Shown here: positions 33,572 to 42,019 of the stretch, one piece after another | Numbering within the stretch: the first letter of the stretch is position 1 | Layout of the letters: each line of letters opens with the position of its first letter | From: Microbacterium sp. | GTDB lineage: Bacteria > Actinomycetota > Actinomycetes > Actinomycetales > Microbacteriaceae | Length of the DNA stretch: 52,156 nucleotides | Assembly: GCA_031277885.1 (NCBI GenBank) | Contig: JAITLM010000072.1 | Span: forward strand, 1 to 52,156 | Direction: 5' to 3' | Translations under genes and position numbers: made by a program | Notes under the pieces: generated by a model | Told to the model about the DNA's origin: nothing | Database searches by the model: none | The model's input: the letters and a program-made list of their open reading frames with translations, nothing else

Positions 33572-33608
33572 GATCGTTCCGCACCGCGCGGATGTCCGAC
33601 CGGCCCGG

Positions 33609-33614
33609 CAGGAT
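33609..33614 (+). promoter_or_regulatory. Degenerate -10 CAGGAT before the acetyltransferase gene
   Basis: CAGGAT is one base off TAGGAT and lies exactly six bases before the ATG, the spacing seen at leaderless starts. Confidence 0.4.
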
Positions 33615-33620
33615 GGGCTC

Positions 33621-34193
33621 ATGAGCATCGAGGTGCGCCCCGCGACCGTCTTCGAGGACGTCGCGGCGCTGGTCGGACCGAAGAACCCGGCGTCGAACGT
33701 GTGCTTCTGCCTCAGCTACCGGATCGGGAACAAGGAGAACGTCGCGCTGCGCGGCCCCGCGCGGGCCGAGCGGGTGCGCGAACTGTGTCATCAAGATCCG
33801 GCACCCGGAGTGATCGCCTATCTCGACGATGAGCCGGTGGGATGGGCGGCGGTGCATCCGCGGCGGGACACCAGCTTCGCCCGCAACCGTCTGATCCCGC
33901 AGGTCGATGACCTCGACGTGTGGTCGCTCTGGTGCTTCCGCGTGCGCCCCGGCCATCGCAGGCAGGGGATCTCGCACGCGCTGATCGAGGGCGCCGTCGC
34001 TCAGGCGAGGGAGCGCGGCGCGCCGGCGATCGAGGGATACCCGGTGGACAACGGCGCGGCGAGGGTGAACCTCACGATGGCCTATGTCGGCACCCGCGGT
34101 CTCTTCGAGTCCGCCGGCTTCGTGAAAGCCGCCGACACCGGATCCGTCCTCGACGGCTTCCCGCGGGTGCTGATGCGCCTCGACCTGAGATGA
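33621..34193 (+). CDS. GNAT-family N-acetyltransferase
   Basis: A 190-residue acetyltransferase fold. The acetyl-CoA binding motif is in FRVRPGHRRQGISHALIEGAV, and YVGTRGLFESAGFVKA is the usual C-terminal element. The N-terminal segment with NVCFCLSYRIGNKEN is typical of a subgroup of unknown substrate. It stands alone between the DUF6230 operon and the first sigma factor gene, and nothing nearby suggests its substrate. Confidence 0.85.
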   Translation: MSIEVRPATVFEDVAALVGPKNPASNVCFCLSYRIGNKENVALRGPARAERVRELCHQDPAPGVIAYLDDEPVGWAAVHPRRDTSFARNRLIPQVDDLDVWSLWCFRVRPGHRRQGISHALIEGAVAQARERGAPAIEGYPVDNGAARVNLTMAYVGTRGLFESAGFVKAADTGSVLDGFPRVLMRLDLR

Positions 34194-34214
34194 GCACGGC
34201 TTCGCAAATACCGT

Positions 34215-34247
34215 GAACCGGATGAGGGTGCTCAGACAATACATAGC
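34215..34247 (+). promoter_or_regulatory. ECF-type promoter of the first sigma gene
   Basis: GAACCG (34215-34220), 16 bases, CAATACATAG (34237-34246), one base, then the GTG start. The same two elements at the same spacing precede the second sigma gene. GAAC is the usual -35 core of ECF-dependent promoters, so autoregulation is likely. Transcription would start at or beside the GTG. Confidence 0.7.
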
Positions 34248-34838
34248 GTGAGCACAGACAGCGAGATCATCCAGAGGTCTCTCGAGCAGCCGGAGGCGTT
34301 CGCCGAGTTCTTCGACCGGCACGCGTCCAGCGTGAACGCATTCGCGACTTATCGTGTCGGCAGCACCGCCGCGGAGGACGTTCTGAGCGAGACCTTCTTG
34401 ACGGCCTTCCGGCGTCGTGCCGACTTCGACCTGACGGCTGAGTCGGGTGTGCCCTGGCTCCTCGGGATCGCCACCCGGCTGATCCGTCGACACCGTGCGG
34501 TGGAGGCGAAGCACTGGAGGTCGTTCACGGCGTCCGCGCGGCGCGAGGAGCTCTCGTCGTCGGGCGGAGTCGATGAGGCGCTGTCACGGGTCGACGCGGA
34601 ACGCGAGGTGGCGTCACTCAAGACGCGGATCGCCGCCCTCGCACCGAGAGACAGGGAGACACTCCTGCTCTACGCCTGGCAGGGGCTGAGCTACGAGGAA
34701 GTGGCGGAAGCCCTCGGCATCCCGGTCGGAACGGTGCGGTCGCGACTCAATCGCGTGCGCCGCCGCCTGGATCCGGACCGTCGGATCCAGGCGTTCGAGA
34801 AGAAGCAGCAGAGGGGAGAGAGCGTTGGACGTGTTTGA
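34248..34838 (+). CDS. ECF RNA polymerase sigma factor, copy 1
   Basis: A 196-residue group 4 sigma factor with region 2 (FAEFFDRHASSVNAFATYRVGSTAAEDVLSETFLTAFRRR, then VPWLLGIATRLIRRH) and region 4 (LAPRDRETLLLYAWQGLSYEEVAEALGIPVGTVRSRLNRVRRRL) joined by a variable linker. It is paralogous to the product at 36601; the first 12 residues are identical. The GTG start is fixed by the conserved upstream element shared by both copies. The last 14 bases overlap the following membrane-protein gene, its probable regulator. Confidence 0.93.
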   Translation: MSTDSEIIQRSLEQPEAFAEFFDRHASSVNAFATYRVGSTAAEDVLSETFLTAFRRRADFDLTAESGVPWLLGIATRLIRRHRAVEAKHWRSFTASARREELSSSGGVDEALSRVDAEREVASLKTRIAALAPRDRETLLLYAWQGLSYEEVAEALGIPVGTVRSRLNRVRRRLDPDRRIQAFEKKQQRGESVGRV

Positions 34839-35961
34839 GAAGGTCGAGAAGATCAGGCCCGAGATCGAGGGCGTCGAGACGAGTCTCGCGGCAGCGCGGG
34901 AGCGGTTGGTGGCCGAGATCCGGGGTACGGAGCTTTCGTCGCGGGTGCGGCCCCGTCGGCCTTGGCTCTTCGTCGCGGGAGCAGCCGGGGCGCTCGCAGC
35001 GGCAACCACCGGGGTGCTCGTCGTGGGGAGCTTGACGACACCGAAACCGTCGGTCGTTGCGCACCCGACGTCGACTCCGACGCACTCCGCTCCTGCTGTT
35101 CCGTCGCCGACGCCCGGGGTCTCCGAGCGGCCGGAGACGGCGCAAGGGGTGTTCCGTGCCGCGTCTGTCTCGGCGATCCACGGAGGGCTCCAGGTGCAAC
35201 CCGGCCAGTACCTGCGCGTCGCATGGACATCGGATCTCCTGCTCCTCGGGGATGGCTCGACGATCTCTCAGCCGAGCCACGGAGTTTCGTATGCGATGGC
35301 GACGCACGCGTGGGTGATCCGCACCAGTGGCGAGTTCTATGTCCCGGCGGATGTGAACGGCGAGTGGTACTTCACGCCCTCCTCGACGCCGGTCGTGACC
35401 GCAGAGTACGGACAGGACGCAGCCGCCGACGTGCAACTGCAGCAGTATCTGGACCGCTGGAGTGCGGCAGGCGACCCCGGCGGATTCCAGGCAGGGGGAG
35501 GAGCACTGCCGGAGGGGGATGGGACGCTTCGAGGTGAGTTCCTGACGTCGCTCCCCGACGACGCTGATGGAGTACTGTCCTGGTTCCGGTCGCGTCAGGG
35601 CAGCACTTCCGAGAACCACCATGGTGCGATGGTCGGATGGACCCTGATGACTCTGCTGGCGAGCAACGCGGGTACGGGTGATGTACGTGCAGCGATGCTG
35701 CAGGCCCTCGGGACCCTCCCCGGCTCGTCCATCGTCGACAGCCGCGGGAGTCTGCGAACGATCGCGTTCGATTCGACGTTCGGAGAGCCCGGGCAGGCCA
35801 TCGACGTCCAGCGTCACCAGACGATCACGGTCGATGTCTCGACGGGGCGCGTGAGCGGAACCTCGGACAGCACCAATGCCGGCGGGAGCATCGTGCCCGA
35901 TGGTGTCGGTGACGTACGGAACGACTACGCGGTCGAGCTGGTGGACGGGCTTCCCGGCTGA
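34825..35961 (+). CDS. Sigma-linked membrane protein, copy 1 (putative anti-sigma)
   Basis: A 378-residue bitopic protein: a cytoplasmic segment of about 48 residues (MDVFEKVEKIRPEIEG...), one membrane helix (about 49-70), a Pro/Ser/Thr-rich linker and a large extracytoplasmic domain. It resembles the actinobacterial proteins encoded after ECF sigma genes (some named CU044_5270 family). No HxxxCxxC zinc anti-sigma motif is present, so an anti-sigma role is inferred from the overlap and topology. It shares PGQYL, a (F/L)(Y/F)VPAD block and an ID(S)...TI(T/S)(V/I)D(V/A)(S/A)TG block with the protein at 37181. The TTG at 34825 follows GGGGAGAG. The 3' end overlaps the NUDIX gene by 37 bases. Confidence 0.75.
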   Translation: MDVFEKVEKIRPEIEGVETSLAAARERLVAEIRGTELSSRVRPRRPWLFVAGAAGALAAATTGVLVVGSLTTPKPSVVAHPTSTPTHSAPAVPSPTPGVSERPETAQGVFRAASVSAIHGGLQVQPGQYLRVAWTSDLLLLGDGSTISQPSHGVSYAMATHAWVIRTSGEFYVPADVNGEWYFTPSSTPVVTAEYGQDAAADVQLQQYLDRWSAAGDPGGFQAGGGALPEGDGTLRGEFLTSLPDDADGVLSWFRSRQGSTSENHHGAMVGWTLMTLLASNAGTGDVRAAMLQALGTLPGSSIVDSRGSLRTIAFDSTFGEPGQAIDVQRHQTITVDVSTGRVSGTSDSTNAGGSIVPDGVGDVRNDYAVELVDGLPG

Positions 35962-36446
35962 AGCGGCCGCGACGGCCTGCCGCCGCGGAAGTGCGCGGGA
36001 TCGTCCTCCGCCACGGCGAGGGCGATCTTGCGCACATGGGCGTCGTCGACGTCGCCCATCGCCGCGAGGTCGTAGAACCCGACCTCGGTGAGTTCGCCGT
36101 CGGCGGGGTGCGGCTCGCCCGAGACCCAGGTGCAGCGGAACACCAGATCGAGGTAGTCGACCTGGTCTCCGTTCGCATAGGTCACACGGGGGAGCTGCTG
36201 CACGAGGGCGAGTCTCTCGACCTTCACCGTCACACCGGCCTCCTCGAGGCATTCCCGCACTGCGGTGTCGGCCGGTTCCTCACCGGGCTCCACGATCCCG
36301 GACACCGCCTGCCAGGCGCCGTTGTCCGCGCGCTTGCCGAGCAGCACCTTCTCGTCGCGGAACACGATCGCGGTGACGCCGACGAGGTTCAGCGGGGCGT
36401 GGCCCACATGCTCTCGGAGCGCGAGGACGAAGTCGGGGGTGGTCAT
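35925..36446 (-). CDS. NUDIX hydrolase
   Basis: A 173-residue pyrophosphohydrolase. The Nudix box is complete: G, five residues, E, then REcLEEAGV, in the stretch GIVEPGEEPADTAVREC onward. It would hydrolyse a nucleoside diphosphate linked to another moiety; the substrate is unknown, and mutT-like or NADH/ADP-ribose-type roles are all open. The ATG at 36446 has TAGCCT seven bases upstream on the same strand. It lies between the two sigma modules in the opposite direction, its 3' end running 37 bases into the first membrane-protein gene. Confidence 0.88.
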   Translation of the reverse strand: MTTPDFVLALREHVGHAPLNLVGVTAIVFRDEKVLLGKRADNGAWQAVSGIVEPGEEPADTAVRECLEEAGVTVKVERLALVQQLPRVTYANGDQVDYLDLVFRCTWVSGEPHPADGELTEVGFYDLAAMGDVDDAHVRKIALAVAEDDPAHFRGGRPSRPLQPGSPSTSSTA

Positions 36447-36453
36447 GGGATTC

Positions 36454-36459
36454 AGGCTA
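36454..36459 (-). promoter_or_regulatory. -10 hexamer TAGCCT, leaderless NUDIX promoter
   Basis: On the minus strand TAGCCT, GAATCCC, ATG: seven-base spacing and no ribosome site. Confidence 0.6.
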
Positions 36460-36567
36460 TCCGGCGCCGCCTGCCGAATCCTGCGGGATCGACGAGCGGG
36501 GGCGCCGCCGTGACCCCGGCGATGGCCAACATGATCGCCGTCGGCGGATACCCTCGGGAGGAATATC

Positions 36568-36600
36568 GAACCGTTTCCTCTCCTCCAGGCAATACATAGT
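36568..36600 (+). promoter_or_regulatory. ECF-type promoter of the second sigma gene
   Basis: GAACCG (36568-36573), 16 bases, CAATACATAG (36590-36599), one base, then GTG. GAACCG begins 33 bases before the start codon in both sigma copies, while the 16-base spacers differ in sequence. That is the pattern expected of a conserved bipartite promoter. Confidence 0.7.
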
Positions 36601-37206
36601 GTGAGCACAGACAGCGAGATCATTCAGCGATCGCTCGGGCAGCCCCGAGCCTTTGCTGAACTGTTCGACAGACACGCCGGTACGCTCGGGCGCTATGTCG
36701 CCCGACGCCTCGGTCCCGACGCCGGCGAGGACGTGCTCAGCGAGACTTTCCTGGTCGCGTTCTCTCGGCGTTCGTCGTTCGACACGACCTGGGCCACGGC
36801 GCTTCCGTGGCTGTACGGGATCGCTTCCCGACTGGTCAAGAAGCATCGGGCGACAGAGGCCAAGCAGCTGCGGTCGAGCATGGAGTTCGCGAACCGCGAG
36901 GCGCGCTTTTCCTCCGGCGAACTGGACGCGACGATTGCGCGGCTGGACGCGCAGCTCTCGGCCCGGGAGCTGGCGCCTCGGATCGCGGCGTTGTCTCCGA
37001 AAGAGCGTGAGACCCTCCTGCTCTACGCCTGGGGAGATCTGACCTACGAAGAGATAGCCGTATCGCTCGGCGTGCCCGTAGGAACCGTCAGATCGCGGAT
37101 GAACCGCATCCGAACGAAGCTGAATCCTGCCCGAACGGGCAGTCAGCAGCGAGTCATGGGGCAGAAGGAAGGAGAGGTCGATGGACGTTTTCGAGCGCGT
37201 GCGTGA
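36601..37206 (+). CDS. ECF RNA polymerase sigma factor, copy 2
   Basis: A 201-residue group 4 sigma factor paralogous to the one at 34248, with region 2 (AELFDRHAGTLGRYVARRLGPDAGEDVLSETFLVAFSRR) and region 4 (LSPKERETLLLYAWGDLTYEEIAVSLGVPVGTVRSRMNRIR). The opening MSTDSEIIQRSL is identical to copy 1, also nearly so in DNA. Region 4 differs enough that overlapping but not identical promoters are likely. The last 26 bases overlap the next gene. Confidence 0.93.
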   Translation: MSTDSEIIQRSLGQPRAFAELFDRHAGTLGRYVARRLGPDAGEDVLSETFLVAFSRRSSFDTTWATALPWLYGIASRLVKKHRATEAKQLRSSMEFANREARFSSGELDATIARLDAQLSARELAPRIAALSPKERETLLLYAWGDLTYEEIAVSLGVPVGTVRSRMNRIRTKLNPARTGSQQRVMGQKEGEVDGRFRARA

Positions 37207-38272
37207 GATCGAAGCAGGAACGGAACTCACGTCCGATCAGATCGCAGGAGCACGGTCTCGGCTGCTCTCGGGAATCGAGGCTGACAAGGCGGCGGCGCAC
37301 AGGCGTCTCGGCCGACGCCCGGCGCTCCTGATCGCTGGAGCCGTTGCCGCGGTTGCGGCGGTGACGACGGCGGTGGTGGTCGTGAACCAGGATGCGCCGG
37401 CTCCGAAGATCGAAACGGCACCCTCTCCGACGACCGTTCCGTCGCAGCCTGCCGGAGTGATACCGCCCGCCACTCCGACCGTCGCCAGCGGAGCAGGCAC
37501 CGCGACGACCGCGCCGTTCCCCGGGACGACACCCGGGCCGGGGCAGTACCTTGAGATCTCGATGACCTCGGAGGCTCTTCTCTACCGTGGCCCCGAGGGG
37601 ATCTCATACCAGTGGTTGTTCCGGACTCCCGCCCTGGGCGGTGCTCCGATCTCTGCCTTGATGGTGAGGGACGACAGCGCCCTGTTCGTACCGGCAGATC
37701 GATCGGCGGACTGGGTGCAGGAGTACGGAGAGTCCTCGCAACGAGTGCGTTCCTTTCCGGAGCCCCAGACGCCCGAGGACAAGACCGCCTGGGACAACCT
37801 GATCCCGGTGCGAGCCGACCAACCTCTCGTGCGAGCAGCGGGGGGCGAGTTTCCGGGACGATCGGCGCCGACCGATTTCTCGGTGTATCCCGGGGATCCG
37901 AAGGCTCTGCTCGACGTTCTGCGCAAGCAGTTCGAGGACGCCGGCCAGGGTCGCGATGAGCGGATGGTGACATTCATCGTCGGCGTGCTCCGGTCGAATC
38001 TCGCTCCCGCGGCGGTGAGGAAGACCTTCATCGAAGCACTGGGGCTCTCCGGCCTGAGCGCCATCGATTCCGTCAACGGAGCGGTGACGACTTACGGAGT
38101 GGACTTCACCGCGACCGGAACGCGTCACGAGACGATCTCCATCGACGCCGCGACCGGGTGGGCGACGGAGTACACCGTCACCGTCCAACGCGACGATGGC
38201 GGCCTCGTCCCCGCGGGCGTGCCCGACATACGGTTCACGATGACTCCGAGGATCGTCGACGCCGCCCCGTGA
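37181..38272 (+). CDS. Sigma-linked membrane protein, copy 2 (putative anti-sigma)
   Basis: A 363-residue bitopic protein built like copy 1: about 47 cytoplasmic residues (MDVFERVREIEAG...), one membrane helix (about 48-69), a Thr/Pro/Ala-rich linker and an extracytoplasmic domain. The two are clearly homologous (MDVFE start, PGQYL, LFVPAD, IDSVNGAV...TISIDAATG) but diverged. No zinc-binding anti-sigma motif or catalytic motif is visible. The ATG follows GGAAGGAGAGG and lies inside the sigma gene, so the pair is translationally coupled. The role as sensor or anti-sigma is inferred. Confidence 0.75.
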   Translation: MDVFERVREIEAGTELTSDQIAGARSRLLSGIEADKAAAHRRLGRRPALLIAGAVAAVAAVTTAVVVVNQDAPAPKIETAPSPTTVPSQPAGVIPPATPTVASGAGTATTAPFPGTTPGPGQYLEISMTSEALLYRGPEGISYQWLFRTPALGGAPISALMVRDDSALFVPADRSADWVQEYGESSQRVRSFPEPQTPEDKTAWDNLIPVRADQPLVRAAGGEFPGRSAPTDFSVYPGDPKALLDVLRKQFEDAGQGRDERMVTFIVGVLRSNLAPAAVRKTFIEALGLSGLSAIDSVNGAVTTYGVDFTATGTRHETISIDAATGWATEYTVTVQRDDGGLVPAGVPDIRFTMTPRIVDAAP

Positions 38273-38281
38273 CGTACGGAA

Positions 38282-38311
38282 GGGCCCGATGCGGATACGG
38301 GTGTCGGGCCC
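38282..38311 (+). terminator. Weak hairpin after the second sigma module
   Basis: GGGCCCGA and TCGGGCCC pair across a 14-base loop, just after the stop codon and before the dnaE promoter. There is no U tract. Confidence 0.45.
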
Positions 38312-38340
38312 CTACGGCTTCCGACGTCGGAGGCGAAACG

Positions 38341-38346
38341 TAGACT
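38341..38346 (+). promoter_or_regulatory. -10 hexamer TAGACT, leaderless dnaE promoter
   Basis: TAGACT, CGAAGC, ATG: six-base spacing to the dnaE start and no ribosome site. Confidence 0.65.
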
Positions 38347-38352
38347 CGAAGC

Positions 38353-41300
38353 ATGGCATCAGACTCCTTCGTCCACCTGCACGTGCACAGCGAGTACTCG
38401 ATGCTGGACGGGGCCGCGCGCATCGGGCCGCTCGTGCAGGAGGCCGTCGCACAGGGCATGCCGGCCGTCGCCGTGACCGACCACGGCAACACCTTCGCGG
38501 CGTTCGAGTTCTACAAGGCCGCCCAGGCGGCCGGGGTCAAGCCGATCATCGGCATCGAGGCGTACGTCACCCCCGGCACGCACCGCAGCGACAAGTCGCG
38601 CGTGCAGTGGGGATCCCCCGAGCAGCGCCGTGACGACGTCTCCGGATCCGGCGCATACACGCACATGACCTTGCTCTCCGAGACCACCGAGGGCATGCAC
38701 AACCTGTTCCGCCTCTCCTCGACTTCGAGCCTCGAGGGCTACTACTTCAAGCCCCGCATGGACCGCGAGATCCTGCAGAAGTACTCCAAGGGCCTGATCG
38801 CCACGACGGGCTGCCCCTCGGGCGAGATCCAGACGCGCCTGCGGCTCGGTCAGTACGACGCGGCCCGTGCGGCGGCCGCCGAGTTCCAGGACATCTTCGG
38901 CAAGGAGAACTACTTCGCCGAGATCATGGACCACGGGCTCGAGATCGAACGGCGCGTCACCGGCGACCTGCTGAAGATCGCGAAGGACCTGGGGATCCCT
39001 CTGGTCGGCACGAACGACCTGCACTACACGCACCAGCACGACTCGACCAGCCACGCGGCGCTGCTCTGCGTGCAGTCCGGCTCGACCCTCGACGATCCGA
39101 ACCGGTTCAAGTTCGACGGCGACGGCTACTACGTGAAGTCCGCGGCGGAGATGCGCCAGGTGTTCCGCGATCACCCCGAGGCATGCGACAACACCCTGCT
39201 CATCGCCGAGCGCTGCGACGTCTCGTTCAACACCGGGGCCAACTTCATGCCGCGCTTCCCGGTCCCGGACGGCGAGACCGAAGAGAGCTGGTTCATCAAG
39301 GAGGTCGAGAACGGCCTGCGCTACCGCTACCCGGGCGGGATCCCGGACGCGGTGCGCAAGCAGGCGAACTACGAGGTCGAGGTCATCTCGTCCATGGGGT
39401 TCCCCGGCTACTTCCTCGTCGTCGCCGACTTCATCAACTGGGCCAAGGACAACGGCGTGCGCGTCGGCCCGGGGCGTGGGTCCGGAGCCGGATCCATGGC
39501 CGCCTACGCGATGAAGATCACCGACCTCGACCCGCTCGAGCACGGCCTCATCTTCGAGCGGTTCCTGAACCCGGACCGCGTCTCGATGCCCGACTTCGAC
39601 GTCGACTTCGACGACCGTCGTCGCGGCGAGGTGATCCAGTACGTCACGGAGAAGTACGGCGACGAGCGCGTCGCCCAGATCGTGACCTACGGCACGATCA
39701 AGGCCAAGCAGGCCCTGAAGGACGCGGGCCGTGTGCTGGGCTTCCCGTTCAGCATGGGGGAGAAGCTCACCAAGGCGATGCCTCCCGCGGTGATGGGCAA
39801 GGACATGCCGCTGGACGGCATGTTCAACCCGGAGCACCCGCGGTACAAGGAGGCCAGCGAGTTCCGCGTCGTGATCGAGTCCGATCCCGAGGCGAAGACC
39901 GTCTTCGACACGGCCCTGGGCCTGGAGAACCTGAAGCGCCAGTGGGGCGTGCACGCCGCCGGCGTGATCATGTCCTCGCATCCGCTGATCGACATCATCC
40001 CGATCATGAAGCGCGAGCAGGACGGCCAGATCGTCACGCAGTTCGACTATCCGTCCTGCGAGTCGCTCGGGCTCATCAAGATGGACTTCCTGGGACTGCG
40101 CAACCTGACGATCATCTCGGACGCGCTCGCGAACATCCGGATGAACCGGGGCGAGGAGCTCGTGCTCGAAGACCTCGCGCTCGACGACCGGCCGTCCTAC
40201 GACCTGCTCACCCGGGGCGACTCGCTCGGCGTCTTCCAGCTCGACGGCGGCCCGATGCGCGCGCTCATGCGCCTGATGAAGCCTGACAACTTCGGAGACA
40301 TCTCGGCCCTCATCGCGCTGTACCGACCGGGCCCCATGGGCGCCAACTCGCACACGAACTACGCCCTGCGCAAGAACGGCCTGCAGGAGATCACGCCGAT
40401 CCATCCGGAGTTCGCCGAATCGCTCAAGGACATCCTGGAGGAGAGCTACGGCCTCATCATCTACCAGGAGCAGGTGATGGCGATCGCCCAGCGCGTGGCC
40501 GGGTTCTCGCTCGGCCAGGCAGACATCCTCCGCCGCGCGATGGGCAAGAAGAAGAAGAGCGAGCTGGACAAGCAGTTCGAGGGCTTCCAGGCCGGAATGC
40601 ACGCGAACGGCTACTCCGACGGCGCGGTCAACGCGCTCTGGGAGATCCTGCTGCCCTTCTCCGACTACGCCTTCAACAAAGCGCACTCCGCCGCCTACGG
40701 CGTGATCTCGTATTGGACCGCGTACCTCAAGGCCCATTACCCGGCCGAGTACATGGCGGCGCTGCTCACGAGCGTCGGCGACTCCAAGGACAAGCTCGCG
40801 ATCTACCTCAACGAGTGCCGCCGCATGGGCATCAAGGTGCTGCCGCCCGACGTCCGCGAGTCGATCAACTTCTTCGCGGCCGTCGGCGAGGACATCCGCT
40901 TCGGCCTCGGCGCGGTGCGCAACGTCGGATCCAACGTCGTCGAGGGCATCGTTCAAGGGCGCGAGGAGGAGAACTTCACCTCCTTCCACGACTTCCTGAA
41001 GAAGGTTCCGCTGCACGTCGCGAACAAGCGCACGGTCGAGTCGCTCATCAAGGCGGGCGCGTTCGACTCGATGGGCGACACGCGGAGGGCTCTCGTGGAG
41101 ATCCACGAGGACGCCGTCGAAGCGTCCGTCGGCCAGAAGCGCAACGAAGCACAGGGTGCCATCGGGTTCGACTTCGACAGCCTGTACGACGAGATCGAAG
41201 AGGTCGCGCCCCCCAAGGTGCCCTCGCGTCCGGAATGGACCAAGAAGGACAAGCTCGCCTTCGAACGCGAGATGCTGGGCCTGTACGTGTCGGATCATCC

Positions 41301-41871
41301 GCTCGCGGGCCTCGAGGTCCCGCTCGCGAAGCACGCCTCGATCGCGATCAACAGCCTCCTGGAATCGGAGGATCTGCAGGACGGCGACCAGGTCACGATC
41401 GCGGGCCTCGTCACGAGCGTGCAGCACCGCGTCGCCAAGGCCAGCGGCAACCCCTACGGCATGATCACCGTCGAGGACTTCGGCGGCGAGATCACGATCA
41501 TGTTCATGGGCAAGACGTACCTCGAGTTCCAGGGCATGCTGCAGCAGGACTCGATCCTCGCGGTGCGCGGTCGCGTCTCCCGCCGAGATGACGGGATGAA
41601 CCTGCACGCGCAGTCGGCGTTCACGCCCGACGTCGGCTCCTTCGACGCGGCGGGCCCGCTGTCGCTGCTGGTGCCCGAGCAGCGCGCCACCGAGCGCGTC
41701 ATCGAGGACCTGGCGGACGTGCTGCGCCGCCACGCCGGCGAGACCGAGGTGATGCTGAAGATGCATCGCGGCGGGCGCGCCAAGGTGTTCGAGGTGCCCA
41801 TGCCGGTGACCGTCACGGCGGATCTGTTCGGCGACCTGAAGTCGCTGCTCGGTCCGCAGTGCCTGGGGTGA
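38353..41871 (+). CDS. dnaE: DNA polymerase III subunit alpha
   Basis: The 1172-residue replicative polymerase, DnaE1 type. The N-terminal PHP domain begins FVHLHVHSEYSMLDGA and keeps TDHGN and other metal-site residues, as in actinobacteria where it is the proofreading exonuclease. The catalytic Asp cluster is PDFDVDFDD (D414, D416), with GPGRGSGAGS before it. Finger, beta-binding and OB-fold regions (VTIAGLVTSVQHR near 1015) follow. Length is that of housekeeping DnaE1 rather than error-prone DnaE2. The gene has its own leaderless promoter. Confidence 0.98.
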   Translation: MASDSFVHLHVHSEYSMLDGAARIGPLVQEAVAQGMPAVAVTDHGNTFAAFEFYKAAQAAGVKPIIGIEAYVTPGTHRSDKSRVQWGSPEQRRDDVSGSGAYTHMTLLSETTEGMHNLFRLSSTSSLEGYYFKPRMDREILQKYSKGLIATTGCPSGEIQTRLRLGQYDAARAAAAEFQDIFGKENYFAEIMDHGLEIERRVTGDLLKIAKDLGIPLVGTNDLHYTHQHDSTSHAALLCVQSGSTLDDPNRFKFDGDGYYVKSAAEMRQVFRDHPEACDNTLLIAERCDVSFNTGANFMPRFPVPDGETEESWFIKEVENGLRYRYPGGIPDAVRKQANYEVEVISSMGFPGYFLVVADFINWAKDNGVRVGPGRGSGAGSMAAYAMKITDLDPLEHGLIFERFLNPDRVSMPDFDVDFDDRRRGEVIQYVTEKYGDERVAQIVTYGTIKAKQALKDAGRVLGFPFSMGEKLTKAMPPAVMGKDMPLDGMFNPEHPRYKEASEFRVVIESDPEAKTVFDTALGLENLKRQWGVHAAGVIMSSHPLIDIIPIMKREQDGQIVTQFDYPSCESLGLIKMDFLGLRNLTIISDALANIRMNRGEELVLEDLALDDRPSYDLLTRGDSLGVFQLDGGPMRALMRLMKPDNFGDISALIALYRPGPMGANSHTNYALRKNGLQEITPIHPEFAESLKDILEESYGLIIYQEQVMAIAQRVAGFSLGQADILRRAMGKKKKSELDKQFEGFQAGMHANGYSDGAVNALWEILLPFSDYAFNKAHSAAYGVISYWTAYLKAHYPAEYMAALLTSVGDSKDKLAIYLNECRRMGIKVLPPDVRESINFFAAVGEDIRFGLGAVRNVGSNVVEGIVQGREEENFTSFHDFLKKVPLHVANKRTVESLIKAGAFDSMGDTRRALVEIHEDAVEASVGQKRNEAQGAIGFDFDSLYDEIEEVAPPKVPSRPEWTKKDKLAFEREMLGLYVSDHPLAGLEVPLAKHASIAINSLLESEDLQDGDQVTIAGLVTSVQHRVAKASGNPYGMITVEDFGGEITIMFMGKTYLEFQGMLQQDSILAVRGRVSRRDDGMNLHAQSAFTPDVGSFDAAGPLSLLVPEQRATERVIEDLADVLRRHAGETEVMLKMHRGGRAKVFEVPMPVTVTADLFGDLKSLLGPQCLG

Positions 41872-41957
41872 TCGCCCGCACCTCGCTCGGATCCTCGCGG
41901 CGTGGACGGTTCGCGCCGTGTGTGGACGTCGCTCAGGAGGTCTCCATCGCCGCCGGG

Positions 41958-41963
41958 TAATAT
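41958..41963 (+). promoter_or_regulatory. -10 hexamer TAATAT
   Basis: TAATAT lies in the 148-base gap after dnaE, 56 bases before the next ATG. No terminator hairpin is obvious in this gap. Confidence 0.5.
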
Positions 41964-42019
41964 CGGGTCCCGTTCGACGGCCGAAGCCCCCAGCGGCCGC
42001 ACGACGAAAGGAAACACCG

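Noticed and set aside
34825..35961. Zinc-binding anti-sigma factor for the sigma-linked membrane proteins
   Set aside because: The HxxxCxxC motif is absent from the cytoplasmic segment of either copy, so only a generic, position-based anti-sigma proposal is kept.
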